DNA of 64,000 bases, from contig JAWPMT010000002.1 of NCBI GenBank assembly GCA_033344775.1, positions 962,685 to 1,026,684 of the forward strand, written 5' to 3'. Each line of letters starts with the position of its first letter. Position 1 is the stretch's first letter. Source of the DNA: Cytophagales bacterium (GTDB lineage Bacteria; Bacteroidota; Bacteroidia; Cytophagales; Cyclobacteriaceae). Below the pieces are notes generated by a model. The model was not told where the DNA came from. It saw only the letters and a list, made by a program, of their open reading frames with translations, and did no database searches. A program made the translations under genes and the position numbers. Shown in pieces: positions 49,880-58,984 of this stretch.

Positions 49880-51199
49880 ATGTTTGATAATTTAAGTGTA
49901 AAGCTTGATAAAGCGGTAAAGAACCTAAAAGGTCAGGGAAGGATCACAGAAATCAATGTGGCCTCTACAGTAAAAGAGATTCGTAGGGCCCTGGTAGATG
50001 CCGACGTGAACTTCAAAGTGGCGAAAGAAGTCACTGATACCATCAAAGAAAAAGCCCTTGGTCAGGATGTATTGATTGCCGTATCTCCTGGACAGCTGTT
50101 GACAAAAATTGTAGCAGAAGAGTTGACGGAACTGATGGGGGTAAGTCAGGAGCCAATTAACCTTGATGGTAGTCCTAATGTGATATTGATCTCAGGACTT
50201 CAGGGGTCTGGTAAAACGACTTTCAGTGGCAAGCTGGCGAACATGCTGAAGAAGCAGGGTAGAACGGTTATGTTGACAGCCTGTGACATTTATCGACCTG
50301 CGGCGATTGATCAGCTTAAGGTGTTGGGAGAGCAAGTAGATGTGGAAGTATATGCAGAGCCTGAAAATAAGAATGCCGTACAGATCGCTAAAAACGCGGT
50401 AAAATACGGTAAGGAAAATGGCAAGAAGACCATCATCATAGATACCGCAGGTCGTTTGGCGGTAGATGAGCAAATGATGAAGGAGATTGAAGAGGTGAAA
50501 AATGCCATCAATCCTTCTGAAACACTATTTGTTGTTGATTCCATGACAGGTCAGGATGCGGTCAATACTGCCAAGACCTTCAACGAACGCCTGGACTTCA
50601 ATGGAGTTGTCCTGACAAAATTGGACGGTGATACCCGAGGTGGAGCAGCGCTTTCTATTCGCAAGCAGGTCAATAAGCCGATCAAATTCATTGGTACCGG
50701 GGAAAAGATGGATGCTATCGATGTATTCCACCCGGATCGGATGGCCAAAAGGATCCTTGGCATGGGTGACGTGCTTACCCTGGTTGAAAAAGCCCAGCAG
50801 AACTTTGATGAAGAGGAAGCCAAGCGGCTGAACAAAAAGATCCGCAAAAACCAGTTCGGTTTTGACGATTTCCTCAATCAGATGGAACAGATCAAGAAGA
50901 TGGGTAGCTTGAAAGACCTCATGGGGATGATCCCTGGCGTGGGTAAGGCCATCAAGGACATAGATATTGATGATGATTCATTGAAACCGATTGAAGCCAT
51001 CATTAAGTCCATGACGCCCCAAGAGCGTGAGAATCCTGATGTGATCAACGGAAGCCGACGGCAACGCATCGCAAAAGGGAGTGGGACAACTATTCAGGAA
51101 GTGAATCAGTTGCTCAAGCAATTTGCTCAGATGAGAAAAATGATGAAAACCATGAACAAGATGGGTGGGGCTAAGGCCCTTGGCAATATGCTTAAGTAA
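49880..51199 (+). CDS. ffh: Signal recognition particle protein
   Basis: A 439-residue Ffh: N domain (MFDNLSVKLDKAVKNLKGQG), GTPase G domain with G1 GLQGSGKTTFSGKLA, G3 DTAGRLAVD and G4 TKLDGDTRGGA, and the methionine-rich M domain from about residue 325 (KIRKNQFGFDDFLNQMEQIK, RKMMKTMNKMGGAKALGNML). It binds signal sequences on nascent chains together with 4.5S RNA and delivers them to FtsY. The 4.5S RNA gene is not in the window. The gene is monocistronic, with a strong hairpin just after it. Confidence 0.98.
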   Translation: MFDNLSVKLDKAVKNLKGQGRITEINVASTVKEIRRALVDADVNFKVAKEVTDTIKEKALGQDVLIAVSPGQLLTKIVAEELTELMGVSQEPINLDGSPNVILISGLQGSGKTTFSGKLANMLKKQGRTVMLTACDIYRPAAIDQLKVLGEQVDVEVYAEPENKNAVQIAKNAVKYGKENGKKTIIIDTAGRLAVDEQMMKEIEEVKNAINPSETLFVVDSMTGQDAVNTAKTFNERLDFNGVVLTKLDGDTRGGAALSIRKQVNKPIKFIGTGEKMDAIDVFHPDRMAKRILGMGDVLTLVEKAQQNFDEEEAKRLNKKIRKNQFGFDDFLNQMEQIKKMGSLKDLMGMIPGVGKAIKDIDIDDDSLKPIEAIIKSMTPQERENPDVINGSRRQRIAKGSGTTIQEVNQLLKQFAQMRKMMKTMNKMGGAKALGNMLK

Positions 51200-51224
51200 C
51201 TTTTTCAAATCCCTGAAAATAATA

Positions 51225-51262
51225 AAAGCCACTCCAAGGAGTGGCTTTCTTATTTTTTAAGA
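51225..51262. terminator. Bidirectional terminator between ffh and pdhB
   Basis: AAAGCCACTCC and GGAGTGGCTTT form a perfect 11-bp stem around AA. It sits between the convergent stops of ffh and pdhB, with a T-rich run on the plus side. Confidence 0.9.
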
Positions 51263-51272
51263 TTTAGACCAC

Positions 51273-52250
51273 TTATCGATAGCTTACTGCTTTGATGGCT
51301 TCAACAGTTCGTTGTGTGCTCGGTAAGATCTCCTGGATCAGCGTGGGTGCATAAGGCAAAGGAAGGTCTTTGCTGTTGACGCGATGAATAGGGGCATCCA
51401 GATAGTCGAACGCATGTCGCTGAACCTGATGACTGATATCTGTTGAGATAGAAGCCAGAGGCCACGCTTCTTCAACAATGACAAGACGGTTTGTTTTCTT
51501 TACCGACTCGATGATCGTTGCATAGTCCAGGGGACGTACGGATCTCAAGTCGATCACTTCACAATCAACGCCTTCTTTGGCCATTTCTGTAGCCGCTTCT
51601 TCAACGATCTTCATCATTTTTCCGAAGGAAACCAGGGTTACATCGCTTCCTCGACGAGTGATGTGCGCTTTTCCAAGTTCCAGCAGGTATTCTTCTTCAG
51701 GAACTTCGCCTTTATCGCCATACATCAATTCAGATTCCATAAAGATTACGGGATCATTGTCACGGATCGATGATTTCAATAGTCCTTTGGCATCGTAGGG
51801 GTTACTAGGTACCACGACTTTCAAACCTGGTGTATTCGCATACCAGTTTTCAAAGTTTTGAGAGTGCTGTGAACTCAACATTCCTGCGTTACCAGTTGGG
51901 CCTCGGAATACGATTGGTACACTGTACTGACCTCCAGACATGGACATCATTTTGGCCGCACTGTTGATCACCTGATCAATCGCAACCAGTGAGAAGTTGA
52001 AAGTCATGAATTCGATGATGGGACGCAAGCCATTCATGGCTGCTCCAACACCAATGCCTGCAAAACCTAATTCAGTGATAGGCGTGTCGATCACTCGCTT
52101 ATCTCCAAACTCATCGAGCATGCCCTGGCTTACCTTGTAGGCTCCATTATACTCAGCGACTTCTTCACCCATCAAGAAGATATTTTCATCTCTTCTCATT
52201 TCTTCACTCATCGCTTCGCCTAAGGCTTCTCTGAATTGTATAACCCTCAT
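51273..52250 (-). CDS. pdhB: Pyruvate dehydrogenase E1 component, beta subunit
   Basis: A 325-residue E1-beta. The start MRVIQFREALGEAMSEEMRR, the thiamine-site EYNGAYKVSQGMLDEFGDKR, then DTPITELGFAGIGVGAAMNG and FRGPTGNAGMLSSQHSQNFE and the C-terminal transketolase domain (EVIDLRSVRPLDYATIIESV) match the branched or pyruvate-type beta subunits. With E1-alpha it decarboxylates pyruvate and acetylates the lipoyl domain of E2. The alpha subunit is not in the window. Family assignment is sure; the pyruvate versus branched-chain choice is based on similarity. Confidence 0.93.
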   Translation of the reverse strand: MRVIQFREALGEAMSEEMRRDENIFLMGEEVAEYNGAYKVSQGMLDEFGDKRVIDTPITELGFAGIGVGAAMNGLRPIIEFMTFNFSLVAIDQVINSAAKMMSMSGGQYSVPIVFRGPTGNAGMLSSQHSQNFENWYANTPGLKVVVPSNPYDAKGLLKSSIRDNDPVIFMESELMYGDKGEVPEEEYLLELGKAHITRRGSDVTLVSFGKMMKIVEEAATEMAKEGVDCEVIDLRSVRPLDYATIIESVKKTNRLVIVEEAWPLASISTDISHQVQRHAFDYLDAPIHRVNSKDLPLPYAPTLIQEILPSTQRTVEAIKAVSYR

Positions 52251-52354
52251 GTATTTCTCAATTTTTCAGCCGCTAAATTAATTGATACAGCCAAATTGTA
52301 CGACTCAAAAAGTACTGTTTGATTTGAATTTTACACGGATATATGTCCGGACAT

Positions 52355-52383
52355 AAAAAAAGCCCTCCAGAAGGGGGCTTTTA
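52355..52383 (-). terminator. Terminator of the OmpA/TPR lipoprotein gene
   Basis: GCCCTCC and GGGGGGC-like arms pair around AGAA. On the minus strand the hairpin is followed by seven T. It lies about 20 bp after the stop. Confidence 0.8.
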
Positions 52384-52403
52384 TATCGGAAATATGATAT
52401 TTC

Positions 52404-54203
52404 TTATTTAACTGCTTCACTCACAGAGTTAGCATACTTGGAGAATTCCAAATCAGAAAGTGCTTTGTCTTTCAAAGATTTGTCTAGGCTAACCGCCTCT
52501 TTCAAGTTAGTAACAATGTCAGCAGGTGCGTTTCTTCTTGCGGCAGTTACCGCTCTGTAGTAGTAAGCGTGTGCTCCTACAGCGTCAGAACCTGTTACGT
52601 CACCGAAGAAAGTGTCGGCAGTTGAGTAATCTTTGCTCAACAAGTGTGCAAGACCTTTGTCGAAGGTAGCATTGTCAGAAGCAGAACCTGATGCCAAAGA
52701 AGACTTAGCAGCATCGTAGTTACCCATTCTGATTTCTATTGCGCCTCTCAGTGCGTTCAAGTCAGCTTTTAAAGCCTGGCTAGGGTTTTTACCTAGTGCC
52801 ATGCCTGCGCTTTCGTAAGCTTTAGCGTGCTCGCCTTGCATTACGTAAGCAGAAGCCATGTTAGCGTGTACTTCAGCTGCATCGTTTTTGCTTGCAGCAA
52901 TTTGAAGTTGCGTCAATGCATCTTCTACCAATTTGCTTGTGTTTCCGTTACCACTTCTTGCCTGATCAAGGTGAGCAGCAGCAAGGTTGTTATGAGCTAC
53001 CCAGCTTCCGTCTTTCTTAGTCGCAGCAGCGTAAATATCCATTTTCTCGCTAACAGCAGGAGTCAATGTACCAGCGAAAAGCAACTCTTCACTAGAAAGT
53101 GTGTCCTGGCTTACAGAACCACCAGCTACACCTTTTGCAAGTACAGCGATCTCAGCATTAGATTTCTTAGGCTTAACTGTAAGGATCTCGGTTTTAGCTG
53201 TTCTCAAAGAAGGATATACTTCATCGAATACTTTCTTATAGCCATCCAACTTTCTCAATTGCTTTTCTTTGTCTTCGAAGGTGCCTGATCCGTCGATCAC
53301 GCGTACCATGGCAGCTTTTTGACTGCTGGTTACGCCTTCGTAATCTCTCAAAGCATCTCTCAAACCTGACCAATCTTCTACAACTGGCTTCAAGATAAAT
53401 TTGATAGAATCAGCAGCACCTTTATAGTCGTACTTTTTCATTTGAGCTCTGTACCATGACTCAATTCGCTCAGCTCTGTCTTGAGACAGGTCGCTGTTCA
53501 CACGCTCAGTACCTTCAGGAGAGTGAGTACCAGTGATGGTTACTGTTCTTGTTACGTTCTTGTCTGCAATGAAAGCAGAAAGATCACTTTGCTTGTCTTT
53601 GTTGGATTTTCCATCAGTTGCAAGGCTGGAAGTCAAGGTAGAACGACCCTGAGGGAAGAAGAAAGGAACGTTTGTTGGGATCAATTCTTCTTTGTCGTTG
53701 TATCCATGCTCAGCATAAGCAGCAAGATAAACGTCTTTTACTGCCGTAGAAGTGGTGATGATACCGACAGCTACTTCCAGTTTAGGAGAGGACTTGGACT
53801 TACCATTTCTTGGGTCTGAAGCAACTCCCTGAATGAAAAGCTTACCAGGATTCAAATCATCACTGTAAGGGAAAACGAAATCTTCGCTTTTTCTTGAAGT
53901 AGATGTGCTGCTGTTAGGGAAGTCGTCGGCACGGAACTCGACTGATCCAACTTCCATTTCCTTATCATCGTATTGGTAAAGGGTTTTCAAAGTCCATACT
54001 TTACCCGTAGGTAACATTTTGGGAGGAAGTACAGCGGATACTGTGAAAGGAACTTTTCCTCCGTGGGCTTCAAGTGGATTTGGATCAACTTGCAAATCTT
54101 GCTGTGCTGCAAGCTTTACCATCTTGCCCAGGGTACATCCTGAAAGTACCGCCGCACCAAGAAGAATACCAACAGCAATGTTGAGCGTTTTCATTCTGAT
54201 CAT
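52404..54203 (-). CDS. Lipoprotein with OmpA-like and TPR-like regions
   Basis: From ATG 54203 (MIRMKTLNIAVGILLGAAVL, lipobox LSGC) the product has 599 residues; a longer frame uses TTG, and ATG 54194 is also possible. The N-terminal half contains Ig-like strands. About 195-320 is an OmpA-like segment (TGTHSPEGTERVNSDLSQDR, AERIESWYRAQM), which may bind peptidoglycan. The C-terminal third (about 400-599) has TPR-like helices with alanine-rich repeats (HNNLAAAHLDQARSGN, HANMASAYVMQGEHAKAYES, AGMALGKNPSQALK). It is probably a periplasmic or outer-membrane scaffold. No gliding-specific name can be given. Confidence 0.75.
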   Translation of the reverse strand: MIRMKTLNIAVGILLGAAVLSGCTLGKMVKLAAQQDLQVDPNPLEAHGGKVPFTVSAVLPPKMLPTGKVWTLKTLYQYDDKEMEVGSVEFRADDFPNSSTSTSRKSEDFVFPYSDDLNPGKLFIQGVASDPRNGKSKSSPKLEVAVGIITTSTAVKDVYLAAYAEHGYNDKEELIPTNVPFFFPQGRSTLTSSLATDGKSNKDKQSDLSAFIADKNVTRTVTITGTHSPEGTERVNSDLSQDRAERIESWYRAQMKKYDYKGAADSIKFILKPVVEDWSGLRDALRDYEGVTSSQKAAMVRVIDGSGTFEDKEKQLRKLDGYKKVFDEVYPSLRTAKTEILTVKPKKSNAEIAVLAKGVAGGSVSQDTLSSEELLFAGTLTPAVSEKMDIYAAATKKDGSWVAHNNLAAAHLDQARSGNGNTSKLVEDALTQLQIAASKNDAAEVHANMASAYVMQGEHAKAYESAGMALGKNPSQALKADLNALRGAIEIRMGNYDAAKSSLASGSASDNATFDKGLAHLLSKDYSTADTFFGDVTGSDAVGAHAYYYRAVTAARRNAPADIVTNLKEAVSLDKSLKDKALSDLEFSKYANSVSEAVK

Positions 54204-54348
54204 GATTTTCTTTTTAAGCTTTTCGAATGCTTTTCTAAAATTAGGTTTTAGTTTGTGCAATATTAGGTAAAAATAAACATTAACTAAACGAGGGATTTCA
54301 ACAAAATCGACCAATTACAGTTATGTTTGTGTCTAAATAACCAAAAAA

Positions 54349-54567
54349 TTGAATAAAGCTCAAGATTTCCTTGAAAAACAAGCCTTTGGTGTGTGTACCC
54401 GGCTTGGCGAAAAATTCAACATACCAACTGTTAGCATAAGAATACTCTTTATTTATTCTTCTTTTCTGACATTTGGTTCGCCGCTGATCGTATACCTCGG
54501 CCTTGCATTTATTATGAATATTAGAAAATTGCTACGACGTAGGAACAACCCATTGTGGTATTATTGA
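54349..54567 (+). CDS. PspC-like membrane protein
   Basis: A 72-residue protein matching the PspC layout: an amphipathic start (EKQAFGVCTRLGEKFNIPT), the FN-I motif before the first helix, then one membrane helix (FIYSSFLTFGSPLIVYLGLA) and a basic tail (RKLLRRRNN). The start codon must be TTG at 54349, because a stop lies five codons upstream and no ATG precedes the helix. PspC proteins sense or counter membrane stress, although no pspA or pspB is nearby. It lies in the gap between the OmpA/TPR gene and the convergent glycosyltransferase gene. Confidence 0.75.
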   Translation: MNKAQDFLEKQAFGVCTRLGEKFNIPTVSIRILFIYSSFLTFGSPLIVYLGLAFIMNIRKLLRRRNNPLWYY

Positions 54568-54569
54568 TC

Positions 54570-55574
54570 CTACAGATCTGCGAATTTTTTCTTTTTCCTG
54601 ATAAAAAAATCGAAAATTACAGCAACCCGTGAGGTACGAGCCGTAGTTACTCGCCACGAGTTCAATGTCCGTCGTTTGGCGAAATGTTTCCCAAAATTTT
54701 TCAGAAAGTCCACGATAGCAGTAAGAACTGCATTGAAATGTTCGTAGGAATTTGTTTTCCAGAAAACTACTGCTGCAAGTAGGTCCAGCGCGATTCTCAG
54801 TGGGAGTTTCCACCAAAGGGTGTACCCGGGTAGGTTTTTAGTGATCACTGCCAGACTATTCCTGAAATTGAGGTAGGTTTTTCTTGGATTCGATTTATCA
54901 AGGGTACCTCCGCCTACATGGTAAACCTTGCTTTCAGGTATACAGGCAATGGACCATTGTGCATTCTTTAGCCGCCAGCAAAGGTCGACTTCCTCCATGT
55001 GCGCGAAAAAATCAGGATCGAATCCACCATATTCATGAAATAGCTCTGCTCGGATAATCATACAGGCGCCTGTAGCCCAAAAGATATCAATCGTTTGATC
55101 ATATTGACCATGGTCGATTTCTAAGACATCAAAGATGCGGCCTCGGCAATAAGGATAGCCCAGACTATCGATGAAACCTCCACAAGCCCCAGCATATTCA
55201 AATTGGTCTTTGTTGTGGTACGCATTGATCTTTGGCTGGCACGCGGCATAGGTTGGGTTTTCATCCAAATATTTCACCAAAGGTTGCCACCAATGTGAGG
55301 TTACCTCTACATCCGAATTGATCAGGATGTAATAATCAGCATCAATCTGTTTTAAGGCTTCATTATAACCGCCGGCAAATCCGTAATTCTGATCCAGAAT
55401 GACCAGATCGATACCTGGATAATGTGCTTTCATCCAGTCCACAGAATCATCGGTAGAGGCATTATCTGCTACAACGATGTTGGTGCCCTCACTGAATTTG
55501 ACCAACGCCGGGAGAAACTGTTCCAGATAGTTTCTCCCATTATAGTTGAGGATGACGACCGCTACAGCATTCAT
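54570..55574 (-). CDS. Glycosyltransferase family 2
   Basis: A 334-residue GT2 enzyme: GT-A fold with VAVVILNYNGRNYLEQFLPA, the UDP-sugar site VVADNASTDDSVDWM and the metal-binding DVEVTSHW segment (INSDVEV). The acceptor-side EDxCWR-like motif is seen as HMEEVDLCWRLKNAQW, and the C-terminal part has a weak membrane-associated helix (LPLRIALDLLAAVVFWKT). It probably adds rhamnose or another sugar to a surface polysaccharide or lipid-linked glycan. It starts 1 bp from the YbaB stop, so it is likely translationally coupled. Confidence 0.9.
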   Translation of the reverse strand: MNAVAVVILNYNGRNYLEQFLPALVKFSEGTNIVVADNASTDDSVDWMKAHYPGIDLVILDQNYGFAGGYNEALKQIDADYYILINSDVEVTSHWWQPLVKYLDENPTYAACQPKINAYHNKDQFEYAGACGGFIDSLGYPYCRGRIFDVLEIDHGQYDQTIDIFWATGACMIIRAELFHEYGGFDPDFFAHMEEVDLCWRLKNAQWSIACIPESKVYHVGGGTLDKSNPRKTYLNFRNSLAVITKNLPGYTLWWKLPLRIALDLLAAVVFWKTNSYEHFNAVLTAIVDFLKNFGKHFAKRRTLNSWRVTTARTSRVAVIFDFFIRKKKKFADL

Positions 55575-55907
55575 TTAGACCATGCCATTCAGGTCCAGTC
55601 CTGGAATGTTAGGGATCAATCCCTCTGTTGATTTTTTAAGGTGTTCTTTTGCTTTTATCTCAGCTTCCTGGATGCCTTTATTGACCGCTGCAATGATCAG
55701 GTCTTTGACCAGGTCTTTGTCCTGATCTGAAAACAGCGTCGGATCTATATCGAGGTTGATCACCTCCTTATTGCCATTTACCGTTGCCTTGACCAAGCCT
55801 GCTCCGGCCTCTGATTCTACGGTAATACTGGACAAACCTGCCTGGGCTTTTTTCATCTCTTCCTGAACTTCCTTCAGTTTGCCCATCATTTTCATCATAT
55901 CAAACAT
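55575..55907 (-). CDS. YbaB/EbfC family nucleoid-associated protein
   Basis: A 110-residue YbaB homologue. It starts MFDMMKMMGKLKEVQEEMKK and has the signature AGLSSITVESEAGAGLVKAT, followed by NGNKEVINLDIDP. It binds DNA as a dimer and helps to organise the nucleoid, and in other bacteria it is linked to RecR. The neighbour is a glycosyltransferase rather than dnaX or recR, so the usual operon is not kept. Its ATG is well placed 10 bp after the stop of the T9SS-sorted protein. Confidence 0.93.
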   Translation of the reverse strand: MFDMMKMMGKLKEVQEEMKKAQAGLSSITVESEAGAGLVKATVNGNKEVINLDIDPTLFSDQDKDLVKDLIIAAVNKGIQEAEIKAKEHLKKSTEGLIPNIPGLDLNGMV

Positions 55908-55917
55908 AGTCGTGCTT

Positions 55918-57567
55918 TTATCTTAGCAACACAAAGCTACCGCGTTGCTCGATTCTTTTATTTTCAATTGATAAAAAACTCAAACGATAGTAGTATTTGC
56001 CTTCGGGAGCAGGTTCTCCTCGGACCTGTCCATCCCATGCGGGATTCTTATTGCTGGTTACATGGATCAACTCACCCCAGCGATTAAACACTTTGAAATC
56101 TACTTCGGTTGCAGTGATGCCCAAAATTCTGAGTTCATCATTGAGGAAATCGTTATTTGGTGTAAAGGCATCGGGGAGATAGGCATGGAATTTATACATC
56201 AAGGATTTTGGATTTGAACGTAGGGTATCGAAGCGATAGATGGTTTCCAGAGACAAAATTTGGATCGCTCCCTGAGGTTCCGTAAGAAAAATCTTTTGTG
56301 GCTCTAGCGGGTTTTCGATCACCAGGCGATTGCTATTTCCAGTGATGACCATTTCATGAAAAAACGCGTCATTCAAAGTATTTACTGGAGGAATCCATGA
56401 AATTTCATAGGTGTTGATATCGGTTTCCCTATATGAAATGAAGGCCGGACTTAAAGTAACGGTCGGAACGTTGTTGCCACATGTGTCAGCAAAGCTGACC
56501 TCATATTCATAAATGCGGAAATCCGAAACGTAAGGATCGGTGTATCCATTGAAAAGGGTGTCCAACAACTCCCAATCAAACCCGGGTACTCTTTTGCGGG
56601 CTGTGTATTCTCCTGCGCCAATATCGTCAAGGCGAAAGTTGATTCCCTGGTCATTCCAGGATACGTATGCATTTTCCAGAGAGGGCAGGCTAGCTATAGG
56701 GTTTTCAACTTCCATGACTTCTCCTGCAATCCTTAGCCCTGAACAATCGGAAAGCGCATCCAGACGAAAAAACAAGGAGGCATTAGTGGAGTTTGAAATG
56801 TTGGACAATTCAATTTGTGGGTCAGCAGGAGTGGGGTTAGCTATGGTTGAAAAGTTAGTCCCATTCTCAGATAACATCAGTTCATAGGATTGATGCGTTG
56901 ACAATGAGAATTGAAGACGGGCACTCAGGTTGTCGATGCAGCTGCGGATCAATTCGAGGTTATCGATGGTTCCTTGATTTTCAAAAGCCTGAATTTCTAA
57001 AGACTGTCTGGAGAATCCACAATTATTGGCTGCATTCAAAAATCTCCCCTGTACTAAAATACTTTGAGTTCCTGTATTGGGATAACTGAAATTGGCGGTT
57101 AGGTCACTGGCAGGCACAATTACTTCGTCTGTATTAGTGAACTGGACGAGGTATTCTTCATATCCCACATCCTGGATCGTTACCTGGACTTCATTGCCTT
57201 CGCAGATGGAAAAACCAAATGCAGGAATGACCGGATCCAATACTTCGATGAAGAGCGTGTCTGTTTTCGGATCTACATCTACACCGATGAGCTGGACTAT
57301 CTCATATGTTCCTGGTGTATTGTAGGTATAAAAGGTATCAATGGTTTGCGTGGATGCGCCTTCGTAGAAATACTGCCTGATGATGTTCCCAAAATCATCC
57401 TCGATGTTAAGATTTACCGTAAAGGGAGCACATCCCCGGTTGTGTTCAACGGAAAACCGACCCACCTGGCTGAACTGCTGTGCGAGGCCCTGGGTTGCAA
57501 ACAATATTAATAGTACGCTAAGACGCAAAAAACGGATTTTATCATGCAAGCGACTGCAACTTATCAA
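55918..57567 (-). CDS. Secreted protein with T9SS type-B (gliding) sorting domain
   Basis: A 549-residue secreted protein with signal peptide (RLSVLLILFATQGLAQ). The first part is a PKD/Ig-like region (HNRGCAPFTVNLNIEDDFG) and the middle is further Ig-like segments. The C-terminal 90 residues are a gliding-motility-associated sorting domain (YLPDAFTPNNDFLNDELRIL, NRWGELIHVTSNKNPAWDG, YYYRLSFLSIENKRIEQRGS). That end directs it through the type IX secretion system. No ATG precedes the signal peptide: TTG at 57567 overlaps hisS by 26 bp, and other TTG codons at 57549 and 57528 are alternatives. It is the next gene after hisS. Confidence 0.88.
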   Translation of the reverse strand: MISCSRLHDKIRFLRLSVLLILFATQGLAQQFSQVGRFSVEHNRGCAPFTVNLNIEDDFGNIIRQYFYEGASTQTIDTFYTYNTPGTYEIVQLIGVDVDPKTDTLFIEVLDPVIPAFGFSICEGNEVQVTIQDVGYEEYLVQFTNTDEVIVPASDLTANFSYPNTGTQSILVQGRFLNAANNCGFSRQSLEIQAFENQGTIDNLELIRSCIDNLSARLQFSLSTHQSYELMLSENGTNFSTIANPTPADPQIELSNISNSTNASLFFRLDALSDCSGLRIAGEVMEVENPIASLPSLENAYVSWNDQGINFRLDDIGAGEYTARKRVPGFDWELLDTLFNGYTDPYVSDFRIYEYEVSFADTCGNNVPTVTLSPAFISYRETDINTYEISWIPPVNTLNDAFFHEMVITGNSNRLVIENPLEPQKIFLTEPQGAIQILSLETIYRFDTLRSNPKSLMYKFHAYLPDAFTPNNDFLNDELRILGITATEVDFKVFNRWGELIHVTSNKNPAWDGQVRGEPAPEGKYYYRLSFLSIENKRIEQRGSFVLLR

Positions 57568-58900
57568 TCATTGCTGATAAGGTCAATGAAGTTTGCTCAC
57601 CGCTTGTCATGTCTTTTAACGAATACTGGCCAGATTCTATTTCACTACTGCCTATGGTGATAACAAACGGAACACCTATTTTATTGGCATAGGTCACTTG
57701 TTTTTTCAATTTCGACACATCGGGATAGATATCTGATGCAATTCCGGCTACTCTGAGTTTTGCCAGCATCTGTGTGCCATGCAGGAAAGAAGATTCGTCG
57801 AAGTGGGTGATCAGCACCTGCATGCTCGATGGAAATGATTCCGGGAACAAGTCAAGTTCTGTCATTACATCATAGATGCGGTCCAAACCAAAAGAGATGC
57901 CAATACCTGAAACAGCTTTCAGACCGAATACCCCAGTCAGGTCATCGTATCTACCGCCGCCTGAAATACTTCCCATGGACACGGAAGTAGGTTTTACTTC
58001 GTAAATCATGCCGGTATAATAGGAGAGGCCCCTGGCCAGACTCCAGTCCAGCTCTACGTGGAACGTACGATCGGTAAAAGAATTTAATCGTTCTAAAAAT
58101 CGATTCAACTCCTGCACTGCATTGGTTTCGCCCAGCAATTGTTGGATGCTTGCTAGTTTTTGCTCATTCTCCTCGGTTTTATTGAGCAAAGAGAGTAGTT
58201 CTTCGACCTTAGTATCATCGCATCCGATACCCTGCAGTTCTTCACTTACCTTTTCCTGAGGTAGTTTGTCCAATTTATCAATGGTCGCACAGAAAGGGAT
58301 TTCCTTGCCTTTGGCTCCGGTCCAGGCGGCCAGATCAAATAGAATTTCCCGATGATTGATCTTGACCACATAGTCTTTCAGGTTGAGATCCTGGAAAACA
58401 TCGTGGATCAATATGGTCAATTCTACTTCGTTCCATTTGGATTGGGTACCAATGATGTCCGCGTCGCATTGGTAAAATTCTCTGTAGCGACCTTTCTGAG
58501 GACGGTCAGCACGCCAGACAGGTTGGATCTGAAATCTCTTGAAGGGGAACGCAAGCTCATTTTGATTCATGACCACAAAACGTGCAAAAGGAACGGTCAG
58601 GTCGTAGCGTAATCCTTTTTCAGCGATCTTCGGTAAAAATGCTTTACTTCCTGCTTCGAAATCTTCCTGCTTGGTTTTGGAAAGAAAATCTCCGGAATTC
58701 AAGATCTTGAAAAGGAGTTGATCACCTTCCTCACCATACTTGCCGGTTAATACGGAGAGGTTCTCCATTGTTGGTGTTTCTATCCCCTGAAAACCGTATT
58801 TAATGAAGTTCTCTTTGATCTTAGAGATGATGTAGTCTCTTTTTTGGGTTTTTTCGGGTCCAAAGTCCCTGGTTCCCTTAGGTAATGAAGGTTTTTGCAC
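57542..58900 (-). CDS. hisS: Histidine--tRNA ligase
   Basis: A 452-residue class II synthetase. The start is GTG at 58900 (KPSLPKGTRDFGPEKTQKRD), where no ATG is available. Motif 1 lies about residue 45, motif 2 in FKRFQIQPVWRADRPQKGRY and motif 3 in GIGISFGLDRIYDVMTEL. The histidine-specific loops SYYTGMIYEV and GGGRYDDLTG are present. The anticodon-binding domain follows (LRVAGIASDIYPDVSKLKKQ). It charges tRNA-His. The gene is divergent from the small charged protein at 58985, and the 84 bp between them carry the latter's promoter. Confidence 0.97.
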   Translation of the reverse strand: MQKPSLPKGTRDFGPEKTQKRDYIISKIKENFIKYGFQGIETPTMENLSVLTGKYGEEGDQLLFKILNSGDFLSKTKQEDFEAGSKAFLPKIAEKGLRYDLTVPFARFVVMNQNELAFPFKRFQIQPVWRADRPQKGRYREFYQCDADIIGTQSKWNEVELTILIHDVFQDLNLKDYVVKINHREILFDLAAWTGAKGKEIPFCATIDKLDKLPQEKVSEELQGIGCDDTKVEELLSLLNKTEENEQKLASIQQLLGETNAVQELNRFLERLNSFTDRTFHVELDWSLARGLSYYTGMIYEVKPTSVSMGSISGGGRYDDLTGVFGLKAVSGIGISFGLDRIYDVMTELDLFPESFPSSMQVLITHFDESSFLHGTQMLAKLRVAGIASDIYPDVSKLKKQVTYANKIGVPFVITIGSSEIESGQYSLKDMTSGEQTSLTLSAMIDKLQSLA

Positions 58901-58915
58901 GTTTATTCAAGAAAT

Positions 58916-58946
58916 TTGGACAAAACTATATAAAACCGTACTTTTG
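58916..58946 (+). promoter_or_regulatory. Promoter of the Lys/Ala/Glu-rich small protein gene
   Basis: TTG (58916-58918), 20 bases, then TACTTTTG (58939-58946) matches the Bacteroidota TTG / TAnnTTTG promoter closely. The ATG follows 38 bp later at 58985. Confidence 0.65.
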
Positions 58947-58984
58947 CGCTCTTATTGAATCGAGCAAAATACGAATAGAATATA

